A stretch of 64,000 nt of DNA, taken from contig JAWSVD010000134.1 of the NCBI GenBank assembly GCA_033852095.1, forward strand, positions 1-64,000, given 5' to 3'. The number at the start of each line of letters is the position of its first letter. Positions within the stretch are counted from its first letter, which is position 1. The translations under genes were made by a program, and so were the position numbers. This document shows, in pieces, positions 26,424 through 35,958 of this stretch. The notes beneath the pieces were generated by a model that worked only from the letters and a program-made list of their open reading frames with translations, had not been told where the DNA came from and made no database searches. This stretch comes from CALCKW01 sp033852095 (GTDB lineage Bacteria > Pseudomonadota > Gammaproteobacteria > CALCKW01).

Positions 26424-27748
26424 GCGCGCATCCTCTCAACACAGGCGACGAAAGCGTCACCGCGATCCTGGTAGCTTTTGAACATGTCGAAGCTGGCACA
26501 GGCGGGAGACAACAACACACAATCGCCTGGCTCAGCCTGTTCGCGCCCTAAGGCGATCGCCGATTCAAGCGACTCCGCTCGACTGACAGGGACCGCCGCG
26601 CGCGCGACCTGCGCGACTTGGTCGCCGTCCACACCGAAAGTGATCACAGCGCGCGCGCAGCTGAGCAATGCAGGTAACAGTGGAGAAAAGTCCTGTGATT
26701 TACCGTCACCGCCCGCCAGCAGAACAACTTTTCCCATCATAGAGTTGAGCGCGACAAGCGTGGCACCCACGTTTGTGCCCTTGGAGTCGTTGAAATATTT
26801 CACGCCGTCTATCTCAGCAACCAACTCAGTGCGGTGCCTGAGGCCGGTGAAAGCGCGCAAGCCTGCTGCCATAACAACATCAGGCAAGGCTATCGAACGA
26901 CCTAGACCCCAGGCAAAACACGCATTCAATTCGTTGTGTTTGCCCGGCGCACCCAAAGTGCGCAGATCAAATAGCTGCCGCTCTCCGGCACAAAGCCAGC
27001 GATCTCTGATACCCAGTTCACCCTCACCCGGAATACCAGCTGTCACTGCAACACGGCTTGCTGCACCTGCCTGCGGCGCGCTCTGCTCGTCTTCTTTTAG
27101 CCACAGAGCCAACTCGCATTGCCTGTAGACATTCTGCTTGGCGGCCACGTAAGCGGCCATGCCATCGTAGCGGTCCATGTGATCTTCGCTGACATTCAGC
27201 ACGCTGGCGGCAACTGGCGCCAAGCTGTGTGTGGTTTCGAGCTGGTAGCTCGACAACTCCAGTATCACCGCATCGCTGCGTTGTTCAAGCAGATCCAGCG
27301 CAGGCTGTCCAATATTCCCGCCGCACAGCACGGTCTTGTCACTGTGCTCCGCCATCGCCTGCAGCATGGATACAACGGTGCTTTTTCCGTTGGTTCCCGT
27401 AACCGCTAACACCGGACATTGCACGGCTCGTGCAAACAATTCGATATCACCCAGCAACTCAATGCCACGCGCCTGCGCACTGACCACCAACGGCAAGCGA
27501 GAAGAAAGACCCGGGTTAATCACCAATATATCTATGCCGTCGAGCAGACTTTCGACGAACTCACCCTCGTGCAGGTCAAGGCTGGCATATTGCTTGCTCA
27601 ACTCTTCAGTACTCGGGTGCTCGAGACGGCTATCTGCCACACGCACGCTTGCGTTGTGACTCAGCAGAAAACGCACAACAGAGGCCCCCGTGATACCCAC
27701 ACCGAGAACCAAATATTGTTTGCTGAAATCGATAGCCATGGTCGTCAT
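26420..27748 (-). CDS. murD: UDP-N-acetylmuramoyl-L-alanine--D-glutamate ligase MurD
   Basis: A 442-residue Mur ligase adding D-Glu. VLGVGITGASVVRFLL is the UDP-binding start, GTNGKSTVVSML the ATP loop, and the central NVSEDHMDRYDGM and YFNDSKGTNVGAT motifs are typical. The ATG at 27748 shares its A with the mraY stop; a GTG three bases upstream is also possible. Confidence 0.94.
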   Translation of the reverse strand: MTTMAIDFSKQYLVLGVGITGASVVRFLLSHNASVRVADSRLEHPSTEELSKQYASLDLHEGEFVESLLDGIDILVINPGLSSRLPLVVSAQARGIELLGDIELFARAVQCPVLAVTGTNGKSTVVSMLQAMAEHSDKTVLCGGNIGQPALDLLEQRSDAVILELSSYQLETTHSLAPVAASVLNVSEDHMDRYDGMAAYVAAKQNVYRQCELALWLKEDEQSAPQAGAASRVAVTAGIPGEGELGIRDRWLCAGERQLFDLRTLGAPGKHNELNACFAWGLGRSIALPDVVMAAGLRAFTGLRHRTELVAEIDGVKYFNDSKGTNVGATLVALNSMMGKVVLLAGGDGKSQDFSPLLPALLSCARAVITFGVDGDQVAQVARAAVPVSRAESLESAIALGREQAEPGDCVLLSPACASFDMFKSYQDRGDAFVACVERMRA

Positions 27749-28830
27749 CACCTCAACTTCAACGTCGACAGACCGATCAACACCAATATCACGGTGATGA
27801 TCCAGAAACGCACGATGACGCGCGGCTCAGGCCAGCCTTTCAATTCAAAATGGTGGTGCAACGGCGCCATGCGAAATATCCTGCGACCTGTCAGCTTGAA
27901 CGATGCGACTTGCAATATGACGGAGACGGTCTCCATCACAAACACACCGCCCATCACAAACAACACCAGCTCTTGGCGAACCAACACGGCAATCAACCCC
28001 AGCGCAGCACCCAGTGCAAGCGCGCCCACATCACCCATGAACACCTGAGCTGGGTAAGTGTTGAACCACAAAAAACCCAGACCAGCGCCACACAGTGCCG
28101 CGCAGATCACCACGACCTCACCGACGCCGTTGATGTGCGGTATCAGCAAGTAGCTGGAAAACACCGAGTGACCACTCAAATAAGCGAACACCGACAAACC
28201 AGCCGCAACCATCACGGTCGGCATGATCGCCAAGCCATCTAAGCCGTCGGTCAAATTGACAGCGTTACTGGTGCCCACGATCACGGCATAGGTCAGCGGG
28301 ATAAACAACCAGCCCAATTGAAAGTTAAGGCCCTTGAAAAAAGGCACCAACAACATCGTCTCTTGCGGGCTCTCAGCGGTCATGTACAAGAAAACCGCCG
28401 CACCCAAACCGGCCACAGACTGCCAAAAATACTTGGCGCGCGCGCTCAAACCGTCCGAATTCCCCTGCATCACCTTGCGGTAATCATCTACCCAGCCGAT
28501 CGCGCCGAAAGCCAACGTGACAGCCAGCACAACCCAAACCTGACGCACAGCCAAATCAGCCCACAGCAACACAGCCACCGCGAAAGCGATCAAAATCAGT
28601 GCACCGCCCATGGTTGGCGTACCGCTTTTTTCAAGGTGCGAGCTGGGCCCATCACTGCGCACTTGTTGGCCAATTTTCGCCAAATGCAACCAGCGTATAA
28701 GCGCGGGCCCGAACACCAAGGAGATAACCAGCGCCGTCAAAGCACTCAGAATGGCGCGCAAGGTGATGTACTGGAAAACACCAAAGCCGTCATGAAACTG
28801 GCTGAGGTAGCTGGCGAGCATCTGCATCAT
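27748..28830 (-). CDS. mraY: MraY, phospho-MurNAc-pentapeptide translocase
   Basis: A 360-residue protein with ten hydrophobic segments that makes lipid I. The magnesium-site aspartates appear in GWVDDYRKV and NLTDGLDGLA, with FMGDVGALALG and the HHHFE motif (MAPLHHHFELKGW). The ATG at 28830 overlaps murF as ATGA and gives the usual 360-residue length; the next ATG is three bases downstream. Confidence 0.95.
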   Translation of the reverse strand: MMQMLASYLSQFHDGFGVFQYITLRAILSALTALVISLVFGPALIRWLHLAKIGQQVRSDGPSSHLEKSGTPTMGGALILIAFAVAVLLWADLAVRQVWVVLAVTLAFGAIGWVDDYRKVMQGNSDGLSARAKYFWQSVAGLGAAVFLYMTAESPQETMLLVPFFKGLNFQLGWLFIPLTYAVIVGTSNAVNLTDGLDGLAIMPTVMVAAGLSVFAYLSGHSVFSSYLLIPHINGVGEVVVICAALCGAGLGFLWFNTYPAQVFMGDVGALALGAALGLIAVLVRQELVLFVMGGVFVMETVSVILQVASFKLTGRRIFRMAPLHHHFELKGWPEPRVIVRFWIITVILVLIGLSTLKLR

Positions 28831-30179
28831 GCGCCGCACCCCTGCAAACTTCCCAGCAACTGGCTGACAACATTCTCCATCCCGGCGCTGCGAGACCCCT
28901 TAATGAGCACTGAATCCCCTTCTTTTAACTGCGCCCGCAATTCAGCGGTTAAATCTTCATGGCTTTCAAAGGCCAATCCCTTAGGACCAAAACCCCGTCG
29001 AGCCGCCACTGCAAATTCGCCCACACCGGCAAAGCGCTCAATACCGAGAGCGGCGGCCTGACGGCCAGCCTTGGCATGCAGCTCTTCAGCCTGCTCACCC
29101 AGTTCCGCCATACTGCCCAGAACAAACCAACGCGTGGCCCCGTGAGTGGCCAGCAATTCAAGTGCAGCCTCGACCGAGCCTGGGTTTGCGTTATAGCTGT
29201 CATCAATGATGTGCACGCCAGCGACTTCACTGTGCAGCAACCTGCCAGCGACCGGCTTCACTGCCGCCATGCCACTTTCGATGGCAGGCCAACTGATGCC
29301 CATTGCTAGCGCAGTGGACACAGCCGCCAGTGCATTGCCCATGTTATGACGCCCCAGCAGGGGCACCGGCACACGGTGCGCTTCACCCTGATAGACGACC
29401 TGCAACAAATGCGCTTCCAGCACCACACCCTGCACGTCGACAGCATCACTGCTCTTCAACGCATAACGAAGCAGCTTGGCTGAACCTGCACGAGACGCCC
29501 ACTCTGCCGCAGCAGATTCATCACAATTAATGACAGCCACGCCGCTATCCGGCAGGTGCTCAAATACTTCACCCTTGGCATTGGCGACACCTTGCAAACT
29601 GCCGAATCCCTGCAGGTGGGCAGGGCCGACATTGTTGACAACCGCCACTTGCGGCTCAGCGATCGCGGCAAGTCCCGCTATTTCGCCAGGGGCGTTAGCG
29701 CCCAGTTCAATAACAGCAAATTGGTGCGAGGCATTCAGACCGAAGAGCGTCAGCGGAACACCGATGTCATTGTTGAGGTTCCCCTTGGTCGCGTGCACAA
29801 GGCCCTCGCGCGCCAGAATAGAAGCCAACATTTCCTTGACTGTGGTCTTGCCATTGCTGCCGGTAATCACCGCCACAGCCACATCAAACTGGCGCCGCCA
29901 CAATTGCGCAATGGCCCCCATCGCAGTGCGCGTATTGCGCACTATCAACTGCGGCACATCCACGCCGCAGTCGTGTTCGACCACAACCGCCACAGCACCT
30001 AGCGCAACAGCATTTTCAACAAAGCGGTGCCCGTCGAAATTCTCGCCACTGATGGCAAAGAACACAGAACCTTTAACAGCGGCGCGCGTATCAATGCTGA
30101 CAGAGCTCAGAACACCGTCCTCGCCGAGCAAAGTACCGCCGGTGTGCGCACAGCAGTCTGAGAGCGTTAGACCCGTCAT
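28827..30179 (-). CDS. murF: UDP-MurNAc-tripeptide--D-alanyl-D-alanine ligase MurF
   Basis: A 450-residue Mur ligase adding the D-Ala-D-Ala dipeptide. ATP loop TGSNGKTTVKEM, central NVGPAHLQGFGS and DDSYNANPGS motifs. The ATG at 30179 overlaps the murE stop as ATGA; six extra upstream residues in the longer frame are not needed. Confidence 0.94.
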   Translation of the reverse strand: MTGLTLSDCCAHTGGTLLGEDGVLSSVSIDTRAAVKGSVFFAISGENFDGHRFVENAVALGAVAVVVEHDCGVDVPQLIVRNTRTAMGAIAQLWRRQFDVAVAVITGSNGKTTVKEMLASILAREGLVHATKGNLNNDIGVPLTLFGLNASHQFAVIELGANAPGEIAGLAAIAEPQVAVVNNVGPAHLQGFGSLQGVANAKGEVFEHLPDSGVAVINCDESAAAEWASRAGSAKLLRYALKSSDAVDVQGVVLEAHLLQVVYQGEAHRVPVPLLGRHNMGNALAAVSTALAMGISWPAIESGMAAVKPVAGRLLHSEVAGVHIIDDSYNANPGSVEAALELLATHGATRWFVLGSMAELGEQAEELHAKAGRQAAALGIERFAGVGEFAVAARRGFGPKGLAFESHEDLTAELRAQLKEGDSVLIKGSRSAGMENVVSQLLGSLQGCGA

Positions 30180-31657
30180 GCGGCACCCGCCTGCCACGCC
30201 AACACTTCGGCGTGATCGCTGAATGTCACGGTGCGATCGGCCAGCACTTGATAGTCTTCGTGCCCCTTGCCCGCGATCAACACGCAGTCGCCAGCCTCGG
30301 CTTGCTGCAGCGCGTGCTCAATCGCTCGCGCCCGGTCCAGTTCAACATGCACCTGCACACCTTCGGGAATACCGGCGAGCACATCGTCAATGATTTTCTG
30401 CGGGTCTTCACTGCGCGGGTTATCACTGGTGACAACCAAGCTGTCCGCCGCTGCCGCTGCCGCGCGCGCCATCTCGGGACGCTTGCCCGGGTCACGGTCA
30501 CCGCCACAGCCAAACACACAGTGAACACGCCCACTGAAGTGGTCGCGCAGCGTCGCTAAGATGGCAGCCAATGCCTGCGCTGTGTGCGCATAGTCCACAA
30601 CCACACGGGCACCGGAACCCACTGACAACAGCTCAGCCCTGCCAACCACAGGCAGCAGAGCAGGCAGTCGTGCCAGTATTTGATCAACGGACTCTCCCAG
30701 CGCCTCTGCCACGGCACAAGCCGCGAGCACATTGGCGACATTAAATGCACCCAAGATCGGCAAAGACACACGACGGGAGACTCCGGCCACGTGTATATCA
30801 GCGACTATGCCGTCCGCGGCATAAGAACAATCGCACGCCATCCAGCGCGCGCCCTCGTCGCCAGCAGCCGAATAGGTAATTGCATCGGACCGAAGCGCCA
30901 GCAGCTTTTGGCCGAAGGCATCGTCCAAATTGAGCACACAGCGCTCAGCGCGCGCATCAAACAACAGCGCCTTGGCCGCAGCGTAGGCGGCGAGATCACC
31001 GTGGTAATCCAGGTGATCACTGCCCAAATTACTCAACACCGCGACTTTAAACTGCAGGCCCGACACACGGTCCTGATGCAGCGCATGTGACGAGACTTCC
31101 ATGGCAACCGCAGTGGCCCCCTGGCGCTGCAGCGCGGCCAGCTGGCGATACAACTGAAACACATCAGCCGTGGTGTGAGTTGCAGGCTCAAGCTCAGCCA
31201 AAAAACCGTTGCCAACCGTACCCAATACCGCGGCGCGCTGCTCACCAGCCAACAGCTGCGCAATAAAATGCGTGATGGACGTCTTGCCGTCGGTGCCAGT
31301 CACGCCCACCAGAGAGAGCAACTGATCCACGTCACCGTAGACGGCGCGGGCAAGCGCGCCCAAATTTGACGACAAACCCTCGACCAGCACAGCCGGCAAC
31401 TCAATACTGCGATCAGCATGAGCCCTCACTGAGCACTCATCAGAAGCGTCCAACAACACCACCGAGGCACCGTTTGATTTCGCCTGCGAGACGAAGGCCA
31501 AGCCGTGAGAACTTTCGCCCGCCAGAGCCACAAAGGCGTCATCGCAGGCGACGTTACGACTGTCCAAACAGACCCCTGAAACCGCCAAGGACGAAGACAA
31601 GCCAAGAACAGCTGCGACATCAACAGCTGCTGCTGCGGCGTTCAATTCATGGTTCAT
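30176..31657 (-). CDS. murE: UDP-MurNAc-L-Ala-D-Glu--meso-diaminopimelate ligase MurE
   Basis: A 493-residue Mur ligase. ATP loop TGTDGKTSITHF and the substrate motif DNPR (TSDNPRSEDP), which marks the meso-diaminopimelate-adding type, so the peptidoglycan is of the usual gram-negative DAP type. Four-base overlap with ftsI and murF. Confidence 0.95.
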   Translation of the reverse strand: MNHELNAAAAAVDVAAVLGLSSSLAVSGVCLDSRNVACDDAFVALAGESSHGLAFVSQAKSNGASVVLLDASDECSVRAHADRSIELPAVLVEGLSSNLGALARAVYGDVDQLLSLVGVTGTDGKTSITHFIAQLLAGEQRAAVLGTVGNGFLAELEPATHTTADVFQLYRQLAALQRQGATAVAMEVSSHALHQDRVSGLQFKVAVLSNLGSDHLDYHGDLAAYAAAKALLFDARAERCVLNLDDAFGQKLLALRSDAITYSAAGDEGARWMACDCSYAADGIVADIHVAGVSRRVSLPILGAFNVANVLAACAVAEALGESVDQILARLPALLPVVGRAELLSVGSGARVVVDYAHTAQALAAILATLRDHFSGRVHCVFGCGGDRDPGKRPEMARAAAAAADSLVVTSDNPRSEDPQKIIDDVLAGIPEGVQVHVELDRARAIEHALQQAEAGDCVLIAGKGHEDYQVLADRTVTFSDHAEVLAWQAGAA

Positions 31658-33372
31658 GTTTCCGCCTCCTCTGCCAATGCAGTGTTTCTCTGCGGCAATT
31701 CAATCGCGTCCATGGGCAAACCCAATACACGCAATGCACCCGACATAATCGCGGCGAAAGCCGGCGCGGCCACTTCACCACCGTAAAACTTTCCGTCACT
31801 GGGCTCATCAATCATGACCACAACGACAAGCTCAGGCTGACTCGCTGGAGCCATGCCTGCAAAAAAAGCGTAATATTTATCTTTGGTATAACCGCCTGGT
31901 GCGGGCTTCCATGAAGTGCCCGTCTTGCCCGCCACTCGGTATCCAGCCACCCGCGCTCGCTCGCCGGTACCGCCGGGCTCAACCACAGACTCCAACATCC
32001 GCCGGACATTTCGCGCCACGCCCGGATCAAGCACGCGCTCACCCACGGGCTGATTCGACTCGCGCTTCAGAAAAGTGATTTCCGGCAACAAACCATCATT
32101 GGCTAGAGCGCTGTAAGCGCGGGCCAGCTGCAGCGGCGTTGTCGACAAGCCGTAGCCGTATGAAATAGTCGCCTGCTCCACTTTCCGCCACGCACTGCCG
32201 TGACGAAGAACCCCGTAGTTCTCACCGGGGAACAAGCTGCCCGTGTCGCTGCCAAAACCCAGTCGATCCAACACCGTCCACATGTCGGCGGGGTCGCTCA
32301 GCAGGGAGACCTTGGTCACCCCCACGTTGCTGGATTTTTTTAATATGCCCTCAAGACTCAGCTTGCCGTAATCACGAAAATCACGCACTCGCAAAGGGCC
32401 AATACGAAAACTGCCCGGGTGTGTATCGATCTCGGAATCTGCGTCGATGACCCCGAGCTCAAGCCCCGCCGCGATGGTGAAAGGCTTGATAGTAGAACCA
32501 GGCTCTACCGGGTCTGTCACCGCGCGGTTTCGACGATTGCCTATCTGCGGACCGGAACTCGCGTTGGGATTAAAGGCGGGCTGATTGGCCAGCGCCAGCA
32601 CTTCGCCCGTGCGCGAGTTCAAAACCACCACACTGCCCGACTTGGCCGAATGCGCTTCAACGGTGCGCTTGAGCTCACGGTAGGCGACGTACTGGATACG
32701 CCGATCAATGCTCAGCACCAAATCCGTGCCGTCGCTCTCTTTGTTGATGTATTCAATTTCAGAGAAGGCGCGCCCTTTAAGATCACGAATCACGCGCCGC
32801 TCGCCGGGCTTGCCAGACAGCAGTTCGTCCCAACGCGCCTCCAGGCCCTCAATCCCCTTGCCGTCGATATTGGTCGCACCCAACACATGAGAAGCTACCT
32901 CTCCGGAGGGGTAGTAGCGGCCGTACTCGCGCTGCAGATTCACCCCGTCGATCTTCAACGCAGTCACCCGCTCGGCAATGCGCGGGTCAACGTGTCGAGC
33001 CAAATAGGCAAAGCCGCGCCCTTCCGGCGCGCGCTCAATGATGTCGGTGACGCGCTGCACACTCTTACCCAGCGCAGTTGCTAATGGCTGATAACTCTCA
33101 GGTGTTAAGCGCAACTTGCGCGGATCCGCCCAGACCGAGCTGATTGGCGTGCTCACCGCCAGTGGCGAGAGATTGCGGTCCAAGATACGCCCGCGGGTCG
33201 CCGCCACAGGAATGGTGCGCTGCTGACGTGCCGCACCTTGCTGCTGTAAAAATGTTTTCTGTTGAACCTGTAAAAAGTAAGCACGCCCGAACACCACAGC
33301 TGCAAACAGGCAAATAGCGGCCATAAATAACTTATGCCGCCACTCCTGTACATAGATTGCGCTGTTGTTCAT
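31654..33372 (-). CDS. ftsI: FtsI / PBP3, septal peptidoglycan transpeptidase
   Basis: A 572-residue class B penicillin-binding protein: short cytoplasmic start, one membrane segment (about 16-34), a pedestal domain with GRILDRNLSPLAVS, and the transpeptidase domain with the active Ser in GSTIKPF, the SSN motif (KKSSNVGV) and GKTGTSWK. It works with FtsW at the septum. It overlaps ftsL and murE by four bases. Confidence 0.95.
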   Translation of the reverse strand: MNNSAIYVQEWRHKLFMAAICLFAAVVFGRAYFLQVQQKTFLQQQGAARQQRTIPVAATRGRILDRNLSPLAVSTPISSVWADPRKLRLTPESYQPLATALGKSVQRVTDIIERAPEGRGFAYLARHVDPRIAERVTALKIDGVNLQREYGRYYPSGEVASHVLGATNIDGKGIEGLEARWDELLSGKPGERRVIRDLKGRAFSEIEYINKESDGTDLVLSIDRRIQYVAYRELKRTVEAHSAKSGSVVVLNSRTGEVLALANQPAFNPNASSGPQIGNRRNRAVTDPVEPGSTIKPFTIAAGLELGVIDADSEIDTHPGSFRIGPLRVRDFRDYGKLSLEGILKKSSNVGVTKVSLLSDPADMWTVLDRLGFGSDTGSLFPGENYGVLRHGSAWRKVEQATISYGYGLSTTPLQLARAYSALANDGLLPEITFLKRESNQPVGERVLDPGVARNVRRMLESVVEPGGTGERARVAGYRVAGKTGTSWKPAPGGYTKDKYYAFFAGMAPASQPELVVVVMIDEPSDGKFYGGEVAAPAFAAIMSGALRVLGLPMDAIELPQRNTALAEEAET

Positions 33373-33638
33373 CGGTTGATTATTCTCACGTCGTGAAAAT
33401 CCGGTGCAAACATTTTTAAATCACGGCGCGCGATATCATCGACTCGCGCATCCATGGACCAAGTTCCGTACTCGAGCTGCAGCTGACCCCAATCGACGTT
33501 CAGCTCGTCAATTTTCTTCTCAAAGCCCCGCAGCTCCGAAAAAAGCTCGCGGCTTTGATGGCGGGTATAGACAACCGCAACAGCGCTGGCCAGCACCATC
33601 AAACAACACAGTGCCAGGACCGAAAAGCGCTGGCTCAT
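33369..33638 (-). CDS. ftsL: Cell division protein FtsL
   Basis: An 89-residue bitopic protein with one membrane segment (about residues 5-24) and a periplasmic coiled-coil (about 30-65), as expected for FtsL, the partner of FtsB and FtsQ. Sequence conservation in this family is low; the call rests on size, topology, coiled coil and position between rsmH and ftsI. Confidence 0.9.
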   Translation of the reverse strand: MSQRFSVLALCCLMVLASAVAVVYTRHQSRELFSELRGFEKKIDELNVDWGQLQLEYGTWSMDARVDDIARRDLKMFAPDFHDVRIINR

Positions 33639-34561
33639 ACCGTTTTCTCTGCCACGCGCATCACCGCACTTCGAGCCCGCGGGTTGCGCTGCAGCTCATC
33701 CTCGCTGGCCTTCACGGCCTTTCTACTCGCCTGCCACTGCCGTTCATCACTGCCCGTGGGCGGGGGAAGACGCCGCGGCAGTCGCTGCTTGCAGTCGCCG
33801 CGCAAAAACTGTTTTACCAATCTGTCTTCAAGCGAATGAAAACTGACAATCACTAGGCGCCCGTCGGGGGCAAGCATTTCCCAGGCATCGCGCAACACCG
33901 CTTCCAAGGCATCCAGCTCACCGTTCACCGCAATGCGGATAGCCTGAAAAGTGCGCGTGGCCGGGTGCTTGCCGTCGCTGCGCCTGACCACTGTCGCAAC
34001 CAACGAAGCCAACTGTGCGGTGGTCACCAGCGGCTGTTTATCCCGCGCCTCTACAATGCGGCGCGCAATACGGCGAGACAAACGCTCATCACCGTACTTG
34101 TAAATAGTATTGGCAAGCTCTTCCTGATCCACGTGCGCAAGCCACTCAGCCGCCGACTCGCCGGACTGCGGGTCCATGCGCATGTCCAAGGGGCCGTCAT
34201 TTCTGAAGCTAAAGCCACGCAGCGGATCATCCAGCTGCGGGCTAGAAACCCCGAGATCCAACAACAGCGCGTCCACGGTGCCGAGCAAGCCCCGCTCCTC
34301 CAGGATGTCTTTTAATGCAGAAAAATTGCGGCGAAAGAATTTTAGTCGGCTATCTTTAAGACAGAGTGCTTCGGCCACCTCAGCCGCTTGAGGATCTCGG
34401 TCAATCGCGATCAATTGCGCGCTGTCGTCGAGCCGCTCCAAAATCTTTCGGCTGTGGCCACCACGGCCAAACGTGCCGTCTACAAAAAGACTGCCGCGGT
34501 CGAGCTGCATCGCCGCCACTGCCTCATCGAGCAGTACCGATATGTGTTCAGGTGAGCTCAT
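33635..34561 (-). CDS. rsmH: 16S rRNA m4C1402 methyltransferase RsmH (MraW)
   Basis: A 308-residue SAM-dependent enzyme modifying the decoding centre. The SAM motif DGTFGRGGHSRKIL, the DLGVSSPQLDD signature and the C-terminal VSFHSLEDRLVKQF are visible. Interestingly its partner on the same nucleotide, RsmI (2'-O-methylation of C1402), is encoded just across rnpB. No gap separates it from mraZ. Confidence 0.95.
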   Translation of the reverse strand: MSSPEHISVLLDEAVAAMQLDRGSLFVDGTFGRGGHSRKILERLDDSAQLIAIDRDPQAAEVAEALCLKDSRLKFFRRNFSALKDILEERGLLGTVDALLLDLGVSSPQLDDPLRGFSFRNDGPLDMRMDPQSGESAAEWLAHVDQEELANTIYKYGDERLSRRIARRIVEARDKQPLVTTAQLASLVATVVRRSDGKHPATRTFQAIRIAVNGELDALEAVLRDAWEMLAPDGRLVIVSFHSLEDRLVKQFLRGDCKQRLPRRLPPPTGSDERQWQASRKAVKASEDELQRNPRARSAVMRVAEKTV

Positions 34562-35044
34562 CTACAGCATCGACAAATTGGCCAAGTCAGCGCCGGCATC
34601 GGCACCGCCAATCTCCATGTCCGCCAACTCGTCAATCGCACCGTCAAGAAATGCATTCCAGGCAGAGTCCGCCCATAATTCAAATTTGTGCCCCTGCCCA
34701 ACCATGCTGATCCGCTCGTCTTTTGATTTCAGTCCCGCGCGCTCACGCAGCACACTGGGTATTAATATGCGGCCTGCGCCGTCCATGTGGACTTCCGCCG
34801 CCATGCCGAGGTAAATTCGGCGAAAGAGTGTTGCCTGTCGACTCGATTTCAGTGCCATGAGCTCGCGTTCAAACTCTCGAAACGCAGGGAGGGGGAACAG
34901 CAACAAGCAGGCAGCACGATCCAACGTGAGGATCATGTCCCCATCGCAGTCTGCGATCAGCTTTTCACGATAGCGCGTCGGAATCGATAAACGACCCTTG
35001 CCATCCAAGCTAACACTTGATGTTCCGTTCAGGTATGGACCCAC
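34562..35044 (-). CDS. mraZ: MraZ, transcriptional regulator of the dcw operon
   Basis: A 160-residue protein with two SpoVT/AbrB-like domains, each with the D-x-K/G-GR motif (SLDGKGRLSIPTRYREKL; HMDGAGRILIPSVLRERA). I prefer the GTG at 35044 because it places the start three residues before the family N-terminus and has GGGGAA at proper distance; the more upstream GTG at 35071 lies within the MraZ box array and would add nine atypical residues. MraZ is known to repress its own operon by binding repeats just upstream. Confidence 0.9.
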   Translation of the reverse strand: MGPYLNGTSSVSLDGKGRLSIPTRYREKLIADCDGDMILTLDRAACLLLFPLPAFREFERELMALKSSRQATLFRRIYLGMAAEVHMDGAGRILIPSVLRERAGLKSKDERISMVGQGHKFELWADSAWNAFLDGAIDELADMEIGGADAGADLANLSML

Positions 35045-35047
35045 GGA

Positions 35048-35081
35048 CCAGATTTCCCCACTAAATGGCACTATTTACCAC
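35048..35081 (-). promoter_or_regulatory. MraZ box array, four repeats at 10-bp spacing
   Basis: On the minus strand GTGG, GTGC, GTGG and CTGG occur with an exact 10-base period, starting at 35081, 35071, 35061 and 35051. Known MraZ operators are TGGG-type repeats with five-base spacers just upstream of mraZ. The array sits immediately downstream of the predicted transcription start. Confidence 0.7.
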
Positions 35082-35089
35082 AAGCTGCC

Positions 35090-35118
35090 AGATTAAAGGC
35101 GAAGGTCGAATTGGTCAA
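35090..35118 (-). promoter_or_regulatory. Candidate promoter of mraZ and the dcw operon
   Basis: On the minus strand TTGACC (35118-35113) and TAATCT (35095-35090) are separated by 17 bases. The -35 is a 5/6 match and the -10 is weaker. Transcription would start near 35083, next to the MraZ boxes. The remaining stretch up to about 35359 is AT-rich and holds only a small inverted repeat GAAGTT/AACTTC (35238-35254). Confidence 0.55.
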
Positions 35119-35359
35119 GGACAAACGGCGTTCAAAACCTTAAAAAAAGGCTGATTCACCAAAGACTTAGCTTTCATCGGTCTAGCGAAAACTAAAGATG
35201 AGGGACAATAATCTGCGTCATCAGGCGCTTAGAGAATGAAGTTAAAGTAACTTCTCAAAGCACTGCTAACTTATTGCTAATAAAAGACAAAGTGACAATG
35301 AAGTGGGCAAATAATCCGGAATAACACCGAAATCAACCGGATTTGCTCCGGAAGCATAT

Positions 35360-35407
35360 CCTTGGCCCCAAATTCACCTGCTGAAGAGGCGAATTTTGGG
35401 GCCAAGG
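35360..35407 (-). terminator. Long hairpin just past the 3' end of rnpB
   Basis: CCTTGGCCCCAAATTC (35360-35375) pairs with GAATTTTGGGGCCAAGG (35391-35407) with a single bulged A, and the stem continues inward with one mismatch. In the rnpB direction a run of six T (35416-35411) comes before the hairpin, not after it, so it is not a standard intrinsic terminator. It may still end or process the rnpB transcript or shield the dcw promoter from read-through. Confidence 0.45.
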
Positions 35408-35416
35408 GGTAAAAAA

Positions 35417-35776
35417 GTGGGAGTCGCTCGTAAGCCGGGTTCTGTCGAGGACAATCATTCATCTGGGACCTGCGTCACCGCAGACCTCAAGCAGCCTACC
35501 CGGAAGCGACGCGGGCCACGCCGATGCTTCCCTATTTGGCCTTGCTCCGAGTGGGGTTTACCATGCCACGGAATGTTGCCACCCGCGCGGTGCGCTCTTA
35601 CCGCACCCTTTCAGCCTTACCTGTGCCTCCGGACGAATCCAGTGGCCATCGGCGGTCTACTCTCTGCTGCACTTTCCGTAGGCTCACGCCCCCCAGGCGT
35701 TACCTGGCACTCTGCCCTGTGGAGCCCGGACTTTCCTCGATGCGCAAAGCACACCGCGATTGCCTGAACAACTCCC
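35417..35776 (-). ncRNA. rnpB: RNase P RNA, bacterial class A
   Basis: On the minus strand the universally conserved GAGGAAAGTCCGGGC element lies near the 5' end, and ACAGAACCCGGCTTAC near the 3' end, both diagnostic of RNase P RNA. The termini form a P1 helix of eleven pairs (GGGAGTTGTTC at 35776 with GAGCGACTCCC ending at 35419), which sets the ends within a few bases. Length about 360 as usual. It matures tRNA 5' ends. Location between rsmI and mraZ is the common gammaproteobacterial position. Confidence 0.93.
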
Positions 35777-35782
35777 ACACGG

Positions 35783-35791
35783 AGTATAACA
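35783..35791 (-). promoter_or_regulatory. Extended -10 promoter of rnpB
   Basis: TGTTATACT (TGn + TATACT) on the minus strand ends seven bases before the predicted RNA 5' end at 35776. No clear -35 is seen, consistent with an extended -10 promoter. Confidence 0.65.
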
Positions 35792-35958
35792 GCTAGTCTC
35801 GGCACCATTTGCGTGAAACGCCATTAAATTAGCACCCGCCCAGACCAGCTATACCGCACCACACCAGCGGCCTCATTCAGACACAAGCTACAGCGACACG
35901 ATCACCACCCGCAAGCCCAAATTCAGCACCGCACGCAACCAAAAACCCAGCAAATCCG

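Noticed and set aside
35360..35407. Calling the hairpin a standard intrinsic terminator
   Set aside because: No T tract follows the stem in either direction, so the entry is kept only as terminator-like.
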